Positions 1 through 6,214 of a DNA stretch of 10,516 nucleotides are shown here, piece after piece (the first letter of the stretch is position 1; every line of letters begins with the position of its first letter). A model generated the notes under the pieces. It ran no database searches and was not told the DNA's origin. It was given only the letters and a program-made list of their open reading frames with translations. This stretch comes from JBEIDK01 sp040383485 (lineage in GTDB: Bacteria > Bacteroidota > Bacteroidia > UBA4408). The position numbers and the translations under genes were made by a program. The stretch lies in contig JBEIDK010000118.1 of the NCBI GenBank assembly GCA_040383485.1, positions 1 to 10,516 on the forward strand, given 5' to 3'.

Positions 1-206
1 AGACATTGACTATTATACTTGAATGATTCAGTGGCATTTGATGCAGCATACTCTCCACTAATTTCAATTAGCAACTTAACCCTATTGGTATCTTGCTTTG
101 CAGTTTTTAAAAGGGTTTGTAAGCTATCAATTACATGAAATTTTTGAGAGAAAGAGAAATTCTGAAACAGAATAATTATTGAAAGCGTAAGGATTTTTTT
201 TATCAT
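1..206 (-). CDS. Secreted TPR-type sensor/regulator, N-terminal fragment cut by window edge
   Basis: Reading leftwards from an ATG at 206-204, the frame stays open for 68 codons to the window edge, so only the N-terminus is visible. Residues 1-20 form a signal peptide (two Lys after Met, hydrophobic core ILTLSIIILF, small residues FSFS) with likely cleavage before Gln21, a common Bacteroidota pattern. The mature start reads VIDSLQTLLKTAKQDTNRVK, followed by LLIEISGEYAASNATES. This layout is typical of the first helices of the tetratricopeptide region in Bacteroidota periplasmic-sensor histidine kinases, LuxR-type regulators and adenylate cyclases. The output domain lies outside the window, so the class of protein cannot be decided. 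No convincing -7/-33 promoter was found in the bases above the start. Recognition of the family rests on this short motif only. Confidence 0.7.
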   Translation of the reverse strand, partial: MIKKILTLSIIILFQNFSFSQKFHVIDSLQTLLKTAKQDTNRVKLLIEISGEYAASNATESFKYNSQC

Positions 207-318
207 TTAATTTCATTTAATTTAAATTGTTTACGGTGCTTTTGTGATGTGGCAGGGTTAGAGTTGACTTATTTATAACTGAACAAATTACGCTGCGATA
301 CAACAGAGTTGGATGAGA

Positions 319-589
319 TGTACGTTGCATTATAAGGATTATACATAAATTAATTTACTAACAAACATACAAATAAATAAAAGGCATTTTGGATGGAGTT
401 ATTAAAATTTAGATTAAATGATTATCATAAATAATTTAATTCTCAAAAAAAGAGCAGGTGCGGAATTAAAGAGCCAGTAAGCAGCAGTTCGAGCATATTT
501 GGGACTCCGCAAACACAAAACATTTCTTTCTTTATTTTTATTTACCCTATTCCTCGTAGTTTGTTCTCATAACAAAATTGTACGTTGCA
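319..589 (+). repeat. Pair of 11-bp direct repeats TGTACGTTGCA
   Basis: The word TGTACGTTGCA occurs at 319-329 and again at 579-589, both on the plus strand and 260 bases apart, in DNA otherwise rich in A and T. The flanks do not match beyond the 11 bases. An exact 11-mer of mixed composition repeated within one intergenic region is mildly unexpected by chance. It could mark the ends of a decayed inserted segment or two copies of a protein-binding site. No function is established. Confidence 0.4.
459..511. repeat. 6-bp inverted repeat TGCGGA/TCCGCA
   Basis: TGCGGA at 459-464 is complementary to TCCGCA at 506-511, with 41 bases between the arms. It sits in the one GC-richer patch of the intergenic region. 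The arms could close a stem-loop in RNA or single-stranded DNA, but the loop is long and the inner bases pair only partly (A465 and C505 do not pair). It is listed as a visible structure without an assigned role. Confidence 0.3.
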
Positions 590-874
590 CATAGTCTTCT
601 AATATGCGCTGTTAAACATTTACCATACATTCTTTTACAATTTCTCAGAAGCTATAATTACTCAAAACCAGAAAAGTATTATAAAATTAACTCCATTGAG
701 GGCTTCGCCGTTCCTTTGAAAATTTATGCACTTCAATTACTTTTTAAGTTTAACCAACATACTGTTTCAATAGATTTTTTTATTGTTAGTTTATCAATTT
801 ATAAATAAGTTTTTTGGTATTGATGTTACAAACGCATTGGAAACCATCGTTTAGTAAGTAGAAGTTAGGAAAAA

Positions 875-895
875 GCTTTGCTGCTCATTCAAAGC
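875..895. repeat. Small hairpin GCTTTG-9nt-CAAAGC
   Basis: GCTTTG at 875-880 and CAAAGC at 890-895 form a perfect 6-bp stem around a 9-base loop. On the minus strand the stem is followed by five T residues, which gives it the look of a weak intrinsic terminator. However, the nearest gene to its right runs on the plus strand, so there is no leftward transcript for it to end. The role is unclear. Confidence 0.35.
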
Positions 896-975
896 AAATA
901 AATAATTAAATATGAATAAACTTTCACATACACACAAATAACGTCTAACCGGAAAAACCAAGTAATCAATAAAAT

Positions 976-983
976 TAAATTTG
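976..983 (+). promoter_or_regulatory. Candidate Bacteroidota -7 element (TAAATTTG)
   Basis: TAAATTTG matches the Bacteroidota sigma-A -7 consensus TAnnTTTG exactly. It ends 45 bases before the ATG of the DinB-like gene, a reasonable leader length. No TTG-type -33 element lies at the expected spacing upstream, so this is half a promoter at best, in DNA where AT-rich words arise often. Confidence 0.3.
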
Positions 984-1028
984 AAATTTCAGTAAGAAAA
1001 ATCTACATTGTCATCAATCTCTATAAAA

Positions 1029-1487
1029 ATGAATCAACTACAGCAAATTGTACAGGAACTCGAAATACACATAATAAAGTTTGAAATTTCTAATCCAGCA
1101 GTATCAAGCTCTACGGTTGGTTGGCAAATAGAGCATTGCCTTCTTACTATTAATAGAATTGTTGATGCTATACTTAATTCCAATCCAAAAGATTATAAAT
1201 GGAAATTTAGTTTATCGAAGTTTATTGTTTTTACTCTTAGCAAAATTCCGCGCGGAAGAGCCAAAGCTCCTAAGGTAGTTCAACCAAAAACGTATGATAT
1301 GGAGAGTTTACAAAAGCATGTACTAATTGTGAAAGAAAAAATAATTTTATTCGATAAGATGAGTAGTTACCAATTTTTCGAACATCCATATTTTGGAAAG
1401 TTGAAAAAGAAAGATGCCATTCAATTTTTATGCATCCATACCAAACACCATCTTAATATTATTAGAGATATTGTAAAACAAGAATAA
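1029..1487 (+). CDS. DUF1569/DinB-like four-helix protein
   Basis: A 152-residue cytosolic protein with no signal peptide or membrane segment. It is recognised as a DUF1569-type member of the DinB/YfiT-like metalloenzyme superfamily by three blocks: VGWQIEHCLLTINRIVDAI near the start, the basic stretch KIPRGRAKAPKVVQP in the middle, and FFEHPYFGKLKKKDAIQFL followed by HTKHHLNII near the C-terminus. His36 in the first block and His137, His140 and His141 in the last helix are placed as the metal-binding histidines are in DinB proteins, so a bound divalent metal is plausible. The reaction and substrate are unknown for this group. I start at ATG 1029 because it opens the first predicted helix; an in-frame TTG at 1008 would add seven residues (MSSISIK). 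Neither start has a Shine-Dalgarno sequence. The gene stands alone and converges on acs, 79 bases away. Confidence 0.8.
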   Translation: MNQLQQIVQELEIHIIKFEISNPAVSSSTVGWQIEHCLLTINRIVDAILNSNPKDYKWKFSLSKFIVFTLSKIPRGRAKAPKVVQPKTYDMESLQKHVLIVKEKIILFDKMSSYQFFEHPYFGKLKKKDAIQFLCIHTKHHLNIIRDIVKQE

Positions 1488-1566
1488 TTAAGCAACACAA
1501 CATTGCAACAATTATTTCCGAAAATAGTGCATTAAAATCCAATTGTAAAGGTATAATAAGCAAAAC

Positions 1567-3510
1567 TTACACCTTTCCATTTTTAATTTCTTCAACAATA
1601 TTGGGGTCAAGAAGGGTGGAGGTATCACCTAAATTCTCGGTTTCACCTTCTGCAATTTTCCTTAAAATTCTTCGCATTATTTTACCGCTTCTAGTTTTAG
1701 GTAATCCACTTACAAATTGTATTTTATCAGGTTTTGCTATGGCACCTATTATACGCGAAACTGTTTGATTTATGTCGTTTGCAACTAATTTTTTATCATT
1801 TAAATTTCCATTGTAAATAATATAGGCATAAATACCTTGTCCCTTTATATCATGTGGGAAACCAACAATGGCACTTTCTATAACTCCAGTATGCATATTT
1901 ATGGCATTCTCAACCTCTGCGGTTCCAATTCTATGTCCACTAACATTTAGCACATCATCAACCCTACCTGTAATTCTATAGTTCCCATCAGTATCACGTG
2001 AACAGCCATCGCCGGTAAAATACAAGTTAGGATAGGTTGAAAAATAAGTTGTTCGGCAACGCTCATGGTCGCCATAAGTAGTGCGTATGATAGATGGCCA
2101 AGGATATTTAATACATAAATTGCCACTAACCAATTCTGTTGGGTTTTTAAGTTGTGATGCATCTGAACCCTCTATCACATTTCCACTTTCATCTATCAAT
2201 ATAGGTTGTATGCCCGGTAACGGATAAGTAGCATGTGCTGCCTTTTGTGGAGTAATGCCAGCAAGATTTGAAATTAATATTCCACCTGTTTCGGTTTGCC
2301 ACCAAGTATCTACAATGGGGCATTTTCCTTTTCCAATGTTATCGTTGTACCAGTTCCAAGCCTCCTCGTTTATAGGTTCTCCTACGCTACCCAATACTTT
2401 TAATGAACTTAAATCTTTGTCCTTCAACACATCATTGCCAAAACTCATCAAGCTGCGTATGGCTGTTGGTGCGGTGTACAAAATATTAACGTTAAACTTA
2501 TCTACCACATCCCAAAATCTTCCAGCATCAGGGTAGGTTGGTATTCCCTCGAACATTAAACTAGTAGCACCTGCCGATAGAGGGCCATAAATGATATAAC
2601 TATGTCCTGTAATCCAACCAACATCAGCCGTACAGAAAAATATATCTCCTTGCTTGTATTGAAAAACATTCACAAAAGTATAATTTGTGTAAACCATATA
2701 TCCGCCACAAGTATGCACTACACCTTTTGGTTTGCCAGTACTGCCCGATGTATAAAGTATAAATAATTCATCTTCGGCATCCATTGTCTCTGCTTCAAAA
2801 AAGGGATTACCTGCCGTTTCAACTTTTTTAATTTCGTCTTCCCACCAACAGTCACGACCTTTTATCATGCTTATAGGAGTTCGTGTTCGCGTGAGTACAA
2901 TTACTTTTTTTACTGAATGACACTGCACCAAAGCATCATCTATTACACTTTTTAGTAGAATTTCTTTATTACCCCTAAAACCTCCGTCAGAGGTAACTAC
3001 AATGTTGCATTGTGCATCGTTAATTCTATCGGCAATGCTTTGTGCTGAAAAACCACCAAATACTACAGAGTGTATAGCACCAATTCGGGCACAAGCCAAC
3101 ACTGCAATGGCCAGTTCTGGGACCATAGGCATGTAAATACAAATTCTATCGCCTTTTTTGGCACCGTTATTTTTAAGTACATGTGCAAATTGATTTACCT
3201 TAAAAAGTAATTCTTTGTATGTTAATATTCTGTGATGCTCATCAACATTGTTGCTTTCCCATATTATTGCAGGAGTTTCTGGATTTAGTTCTGCCCATCT
3301 ATCTAAACAATTCTCAGTAATATTTAATTTGCCACCTTTAAACCATTCAATTTTTGGTTCTAAAAAATTCCATTCTAAAACTTTATTAAACTGTTTTTTC
3401 CATCGAAAATTAGATGCTACATCACCCCAAAATTGTTCTGGATTTTCAACACTTTGTCTATATACTTCATGGTACTGTTCAATGCTTTTTATTTGATATG
3501 GAAACGACAT
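1567..3510 (-). CDS. acs: Acetyl-CoA synthetase (AMP-forming)
   Basis: This 647-residue cytosolic enzyme makes acetyl-CoA from acetate, ATP and CoA through an acetyl-AMP intermediate. It is full length for the family (about 650) and intact. The N-terminal ACS domain (YHEVYRQSVENPEQFWG) is followed by the adenylate-forming core: P-loop-like YTSGSTGKPKG at 253-263, VGEPIN at 376-381, DTWWQTETGG at 401-410 and YFTGDG at 497-502. The hinge and C-terminal domain follow with GRVDDVLNVSGHRIGTAEVE at 515-534 and PKTRSGKIMRR at 604-614. Lys610 corresponds to the lysine needed for adenylation, which is silenced by reversible acetylation in enteric Acs. The Trp pair in DTWWQTE fits a small acetate pocket and argues against a long-chain acyl-CoA ligase. 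It is transcribed away from paaD, with 237 bases between them, and seems monocistronic. The ATG at 3510 starts at the expected distance before the first ACS-domain motif. Confidence 0.97.
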   Translation of the reverse strand: MSFPYQIKSIEQYHEVYRQSVENPEQFWGDVASNFRWKKQFNKVLEWNFLEPKIEWFKGGKLNITENCLDRWAELNPETPAIIWESNNVDEHHRILTYKELLFKVNQFAHVLKNNGAKKGDRICIYMPMVPELAIAVLACARIGAIHSVVFGGFSAQSIADRINDAQCNIVVTSDGGFRGNKEILLKSVIDDALVQCHSVKKVIVLTRTRTPISMIKGRDCWWEDEIKKVETAGNPFFEAETMDAEDELFILYTSGSTGKPKGVVHTCGGYMVYTNYTFVNVFQYKQGDIFFCTADVGWITGHSYIIYGPLSAGATSLMFEGIPTYPDAGRFWDVVDKFNVNILYTAPTAIRSLMSFGNDVLKDKDLSSLKVLGSVGEPINEEAWNWYNDNIGKGKCPIVDTWWQTETGGILISNLAGITPQKAAHATYPLPGIQPILIDESGNVIEGSDASQLKNPTELVSGNLCIKYPWPSIIRTTYGDHERCRTTYFSTYPNLYFTGDGCSRDTDGNYRITGRVDDVLNVSGHRIGTAEVENAINMHTGVIESAIVGFPHDIKGQGIYAYIIYNGNLNDKKLVANDINQTVSRIIGAIAKPDKIQFVSGLPKTRSGKIMRRILRKIAEGETENLGDTSTLLDPNIVEEIKNGKV

Positions 3511-3682
3511 AATGAGAGAATTTAAAAAAATAAATGTATTGATTAATTTATGAAATTTAAAATGAGGGCAAGTTTAGAATTAAGAACAGGATATTGATTA
3601 TATAGTATTGTTTTTGAATCATTTCATTCTTAAAAATTCAAAAAGCAATAAATTAAAGTCCTACATAATTACTTATTGTTTT

Positions 3683-3721
3683 GTAATAAAAACTTTTTGA
3701 CATGAATTACTGTTTTATTAC
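3683..3721. repeat. 9-bp inverted repeat over the paaD promoter
   Basis: GTAATAAAA at 3683-3691 and TTTTATTAC at 3713-3721 are perfect reverse complements, with 21 bases between the arms and arm centres 30 bases apart, close to three helical turns. The dyad encloses the candidate -33 element and its right arm ends just before the -7 element, so a dimeric regulator bound here could block or position RNA polymerase. The arms are AT-only apart from their outer G/C, so chance cannot be excluded. Confidence 0.4.
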
Positions 3722-3730
3722 TTAAGTTTG
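3697..3730 (+). promoter_or_regulatory. Candidate Bacteroidota promoter for paaD
   Basis: TTG at 3697-3699 and TAAGTTTG at 3723-3730 fit the Bacteroidota -33/-7 pattern (TTG, spacer, TAnnTTTG). The -7 match is exact, and the 23-base spacer is at the long end of the range described for flavobacterial promoters. The -7 element ends 17 bases before the paaD ATG, which implies a very short leader and leaves no room for a Shine-Dalgarno-led start. Confidence 0.5.
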
Positions 3731-3747
3731 TGATTGAATAACTAAAA

Positions 3748-4242
3748 ATGGTAAAATCAATTTTAAGCGACAAGCTAATATCAGAAATTAATAATATTCC
3801 TGACCCGGAAGTTCCAGTTCTTACCATCGAGGATTTAGGCGTGATAAGAAACATTGAATTATTAGAACATCTAACTATTACAATTACACCAACATATAGC
3901 GGCTGTCCTGCAATGCAATACATTGAAGATAATATTAAGAAAGTTGCCAATGCTAATGGATATGAAAATGTAGTTATTAAAACTGTTTTATTTCCTCCCT
4001 GGACAACCGATTGGTTAAGTGAAAATGGAAAGAAAAAATTAATTGATTATGGTATAGCACCACCTTTGAAATCGTCAATTAACAAAGGACTATTACTATC
4101 GAAAGATGAGAGAACAATTGTATGTCCACAATGTAAATCAAATGACACAGTAATGGTAAGTCAATTTGGTTCAACTGCTTGCAAAGCCCTTTACAAATGC
4201 AATAATTGTTTAGAATCTTTTGATTATTTCAAATGCATTTAG
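3748..4242 (+). CDS. paaD: PaaD: Fe-S maturation protein for phenylacetyl-CoA epoxidase (PaaJ)
   Basis: A 164-residue cytosolic protein of the MIP18/DUF59 family in its PaaD form. Residues 1-105 are the MIP18 domain with DPEVPV at 19-24 and TPTYSGCPA at 47-55; Cys53 is the conserved cysteine of the family. The C-terminus is the zinc-ribbon extension that separates PaaD from the shorter SufT-like members: C126-x2-C129, then FGSTACKALYKC, C151-x2-C154 and the ending FDYFKC, with Cys at 126, 129, 145, 151, 154 and 163. Known PaaD proteins are needed for activity of the PaaABCE ring-1,2-phenylacetyl-CoA epoxidase, probably by helping mature the iron-sulfur cluster of the reductase PaaE. The gene is intact, but no paaA, B, C, E, Z or K gene is nearby; its flanks are acs and a beta-barrel gene. 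Either the rest of the pathway is elsewhere or this protein serves another Fe-S target. Confidence 0.92.
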   Translation: MVKSILSDKLISEINNIPDPEVPVLTIEDLGVIRNIELLEHLTITITPTYSGCPAMQYIEDNIKKVANANGYENVVIKTVLFPPWTTDWLSENGKKKLIDYGIAPPLKSSINKGLLLSKDERTIVCPQCKSNDTVMVSQFGSTACKALYKCNNCLESFDYFKCI

Positions 4243-4297
4243 TTTTTTTATACGAGAATGAAAAAAATGTTTGCTTAACATCATCAATTTGTGAATA

Positions 4298-5221
4298 ATG
4301 AAGTTTTCATTCAATGTAATTTTAATCTTTTTATTAATCTTCATATTTCATAAACCAGTTCATGCGCAATATTATTGGCAATGGTGGAACTCTTATCATA
4401 ATTGGGATGGACAAAAACCTCAGGAAAGTTATGTAAAACGTTCTCCACAGTATATGGGTCCAAATGCTTTACCTGTTCAAGCTTTTAGAGGCACAAAAAT
4501 TGGGTATAGAACTTATTTTCAATCAGGAGTTGATTATCATTTTAGTAAAGAAGAATATGCCATAAATCCATATTTTCATTTATACTTTCCGATACAAAAA
4601 AATAGAATTGCCTTTGAAATGTATACTCGTCCAATTGAATATTATAAAACAAATAATAGACTTAGAGATGAACGATATATGCGTGACAGTATTCCATCAG
4701 GTTATTCAAAAGGGGATACTTATTTTGCAACGAGAATAAGAATTTGGGAAAATTTTTATCGTTTGCCTGATTTAACGCTCGAAGTTACCTTAAAAACTAC
4801 AACTGGCAAAAACCTTGAAAATGCCCGCCATATAAACGCACCGGCATATACCTTTAATGGTGTATTTGGAAATTATATAAAAGGGAGTGATACTGCACAA
4901 ATAAAATTAAAATGGTTCTTACTTGCTGGAACATTTATTTGGCAAGAAGGTGACAATGGTCAAAATGATTCGTTTTTGTATGGTGGCGGCTTAGAATTTC
5001 AATATAAAAGAGTTTCTATTAATTGTAATGCAGGCGGATATAGAGGTTATAAAAAAATTGGGGACCGACCAATCGTTGCAAGAGTTTTTGTTCAGTACGA
5101 ATACAAAAAAATAGACTTTGCAGTTAATTACCAAAGAGGATTTCAAAATATGATTTCCAATAGCATTAACTTAAGTTTAAGGTATAAGATTGGTTTTTTT
5201 GACAAAATTAATAAGTACTAA
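4298..5221 (+). CDS. Exported, probably outer-membrane beta-barrel protein of unknown family
   Basis: I do not recognise this 307-residue protein as a named family. Residues 1-23 are a clear signal peptide (long hydrophobic core VILIFLLIFIF, VHA before Gln24). The mature N-terminus is strikingly aromatic (QYYWQWWNSYHNW). From about residue 65 to the end the sequence alternates polar and aromatic residues in short strands divided by turns rich in Gly, Asn and Asp, as in GGGLEFQYKRVSINCNAGGYRGY, here written as one stretch of strand-turn-strand; the last strand reads SINLSLRYKIGFF. That pattern fits an outer-membrane barrel of roughly 10-14 strands, though the strand count is a guess. No lipobox, TonB box or type IX secretion tail is present. 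The gene starts 55 bases after paaD on the same strand, so co-transcription is possible but not shown, and it converges on the following minus-strand operon with only 8 bases between stops. Confidence 0.75.
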   Translation: MKFSFNVILIFLLIFIFHKPVHAQYYWQWWNSYHNWDGQKPQESYVKRSPQYMGPNALPVQAFRGTKIGYRTYFQSGVDYHFSKEEYAINPYFHLYFPIQKNRIAFEMYTRPIEYYKTNNRLRDERYMRDSIPSGYSKGDTYFATRIRIWENFYRLPDLTLEVTLKTTTGKNLENARHINAPAYTFNGVFGNYIKGSDTAQIKLKWFLLAGTFIWQEGDNGQNDSFLYGGGLEFQYKRVSINCNAGGYRGYKKIGDRPIVARVFVQYEYKKIDFAVNYQRGFQNMISNSINLSLRYKIGFFDKINKY

Positions 5222-5229
5222 AATACAAA

Positions 5230-6204
5230 TTACTCTGGTAATTTATATTGTACATCAACCATGTATTTATATCTAGGAACGCCACCAATAGGAATAGAAA
5301 AAAATGGAATAGCTTCGTTATATTGATTGGTTAAATACATAACCATATCGTTTGGTTTGGCAGTTTTCTTAAGAAGTTGTAAATCCATACTTGTATTATG
5401 TTCGGCTTCTACTATTTTTTCAGTGTTTCCTCTCCACTCACCATCACCACTAGCAGTAAGAATATGACTTTTCTTTGCAACTGAATTTAATCTTAAGTCG
5501 CCATCTTTATCAAAATCAAAATTTTGTTGGTTTACAGAAACAACATTTTTGTCAATATATGGATAAAAATGAACACATTCACCAGCCTTGTTTAATAACC
5601 TAAAACTAATTTCGTAAGCAAACGCATTTCCGCCTTCTACAACCTTATTTTCATTCTGCGATTTACTTAAAAAAAACTTGTAAGCATTCCCATCATCTCC
5701 ATCAATTCCTTCAACAATAATTTTAAAAACGTAAGCATTTAATTCTTTGTCAAATTCACCTTCCTTTGGATTAAATGGTCCAAACGTATACCATTTGTCA
5801 TCAAACTTACCCTTCTTATCAAATATTTTTGTACTTAGCATTACCCCACTTCTAAAATTACCTGTTGGGTCTATTTTGCGTGCGTCTTTATTAGAATAAG
5901 CACCACTGCCTCCATAAGCTGTAAATTTTGTACGAGTGTTTGCATCAACAATAATATTATCATGCTTGCCACCAACTTCAGGGTCAAAAACTCGAATATA
6001 GATTGCATCATTTTGCTTGGCTGGAATGGCAAAAAAATATATTTGTGTAAAATCGTCATCACCTAAAGTCTTGTCAGCTTTATTACCAAAGGTCATCAAA
6101 AAGTCAATGTTTTCGGCTTTAGATGGCACCATTTGAGCATAGGAGATTGAAACATTAAACAATATAATTTTAAAAAGTAATTTTATGTTTTTAAACGCCT
6201 TCAT
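5230..6204 (-). CDS. Secreted protein of unknown function, second gene of the PorE-like operon
   Basis: A 324-residue exported protein I cannot assign to a family. Residues 1-23 are a signal peptide (KNIKLLFKIILFNVSISYA, cleavage before Gln24). The mature part is rich in beta-strand-like segments and in acidic, Gly-containing loops: GDDDF near 48, FDPEVGGKHD near 73, GIDGDDGN near 166 and DFDKDGDL at 230-237, the last matching the DxDxDG pattern of calcium-binding loops. Only one Cys (210) is present. It lacks a lipobox, transmembrane helices and a type IX secretion tail, so a soluble periplasmic or surface-associated location is likely. Its ATG lies 10 bases after the stop of the PorE-like gene on the same strand, so the two are almost certainly one transcript and are likely to work together. 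Function is unknown; a partner or substrate-binding role is inference from position only. Confidence 0.8.
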   Translation of the reverse strand: MKAFKNIKLLFKIILFNVSISYAQMVPSKAENIDFLMTFGNKADKTLGDDDFTQIYFFAIPAKQNDAIYIRVFDPEVGGKHDNIIVDANTRTKFTAYGGSGAYSNKDARKIDPTGNFRSGVMLSTKIFDKKGKFDDKWYTFGPFNPKEGEFDKELNAYVFKIIVEGIDGDDGNAYKFFLSKSQNENKVVEGGNAFAYEISFRLLNKAGECVHFYPYIDKNVVSVNQQNFDFDKDGDLRLNSVAKKSHILTASGDGEWRGNTEKIVEAEHNTSMDLQLLKKTAKPNDMVMYLTNQYNEAIPFFSIPIGGVPRYKYMVDVQYKLPE

Positions 6205-6214
6205 TCGTAAATTG

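Larger units (their letters stand above)
207..1028. other. Gene-poor intergenic region with short repeats
   Basis: About 820 bases without a gene I can support. The longest open frame (578-808, plus, beginning with TTG) has no recognisable motif, an unremarkable hydrophobic/aromatic composition typical of translated AT-rich DNA, and no promoter or ribosome-binding site; I treat it as chance. The stretch around 450-600 is less AT-rich than its surroundings and contains a 6-bp inverted repeat, and one 11-base word there recurs 260 bases upstream. This suggests a degenerate dispersed repeat or gene remnant rather than ordinary spacer, but that is inference. No tRNA, rRNA or IS end was seen. Confidence 0.5.

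Noticed and set aside
578..808. 76-codon open frame on the plus strand in the long intergenic region
   Set aside because: It starts with TTG, has no promoter, no family motif and the composition of translated AT-rich spacer; it also overlaps the repeated 11-mer. Chance frame is the simpler reading.
875..895. Hairpin followed by five T on the minus strand, resembling an intrinsic terminator
   Set aside because: No leftward gene lies immediately to its right, the stem is only 6 bp and half A/T, so it has no transcript to end.
941..950. GTCTAAC resembling an integron attC core (complement of GTTRRRY)
   Set aside because: No matching second core, no L boxes and no integrase; a seven-base degenerate match is expected by chance.
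1488..1566. ACAATT/AATTGT pairing between the convergent DinB-like and acs genes as a bidirectional terminator
   Set aside because: Six all-A/T-leaning pairs with a loop of about 30 bases would not form a stable terminator stem, and no T tract follows.
3569..3576. TAAACTTG on the minus strand as a -7 element for acs
   Set aside because: One mismatch to TAnnTTTG and no TTG at the expected spacing upstream; too weak to list as a promoter.
3669..3950. Minus-strand open frame overlapping the start of paaD
   Set aside because: It is antisense to the well-supported PaaD coding sequence and has no motif of its own.
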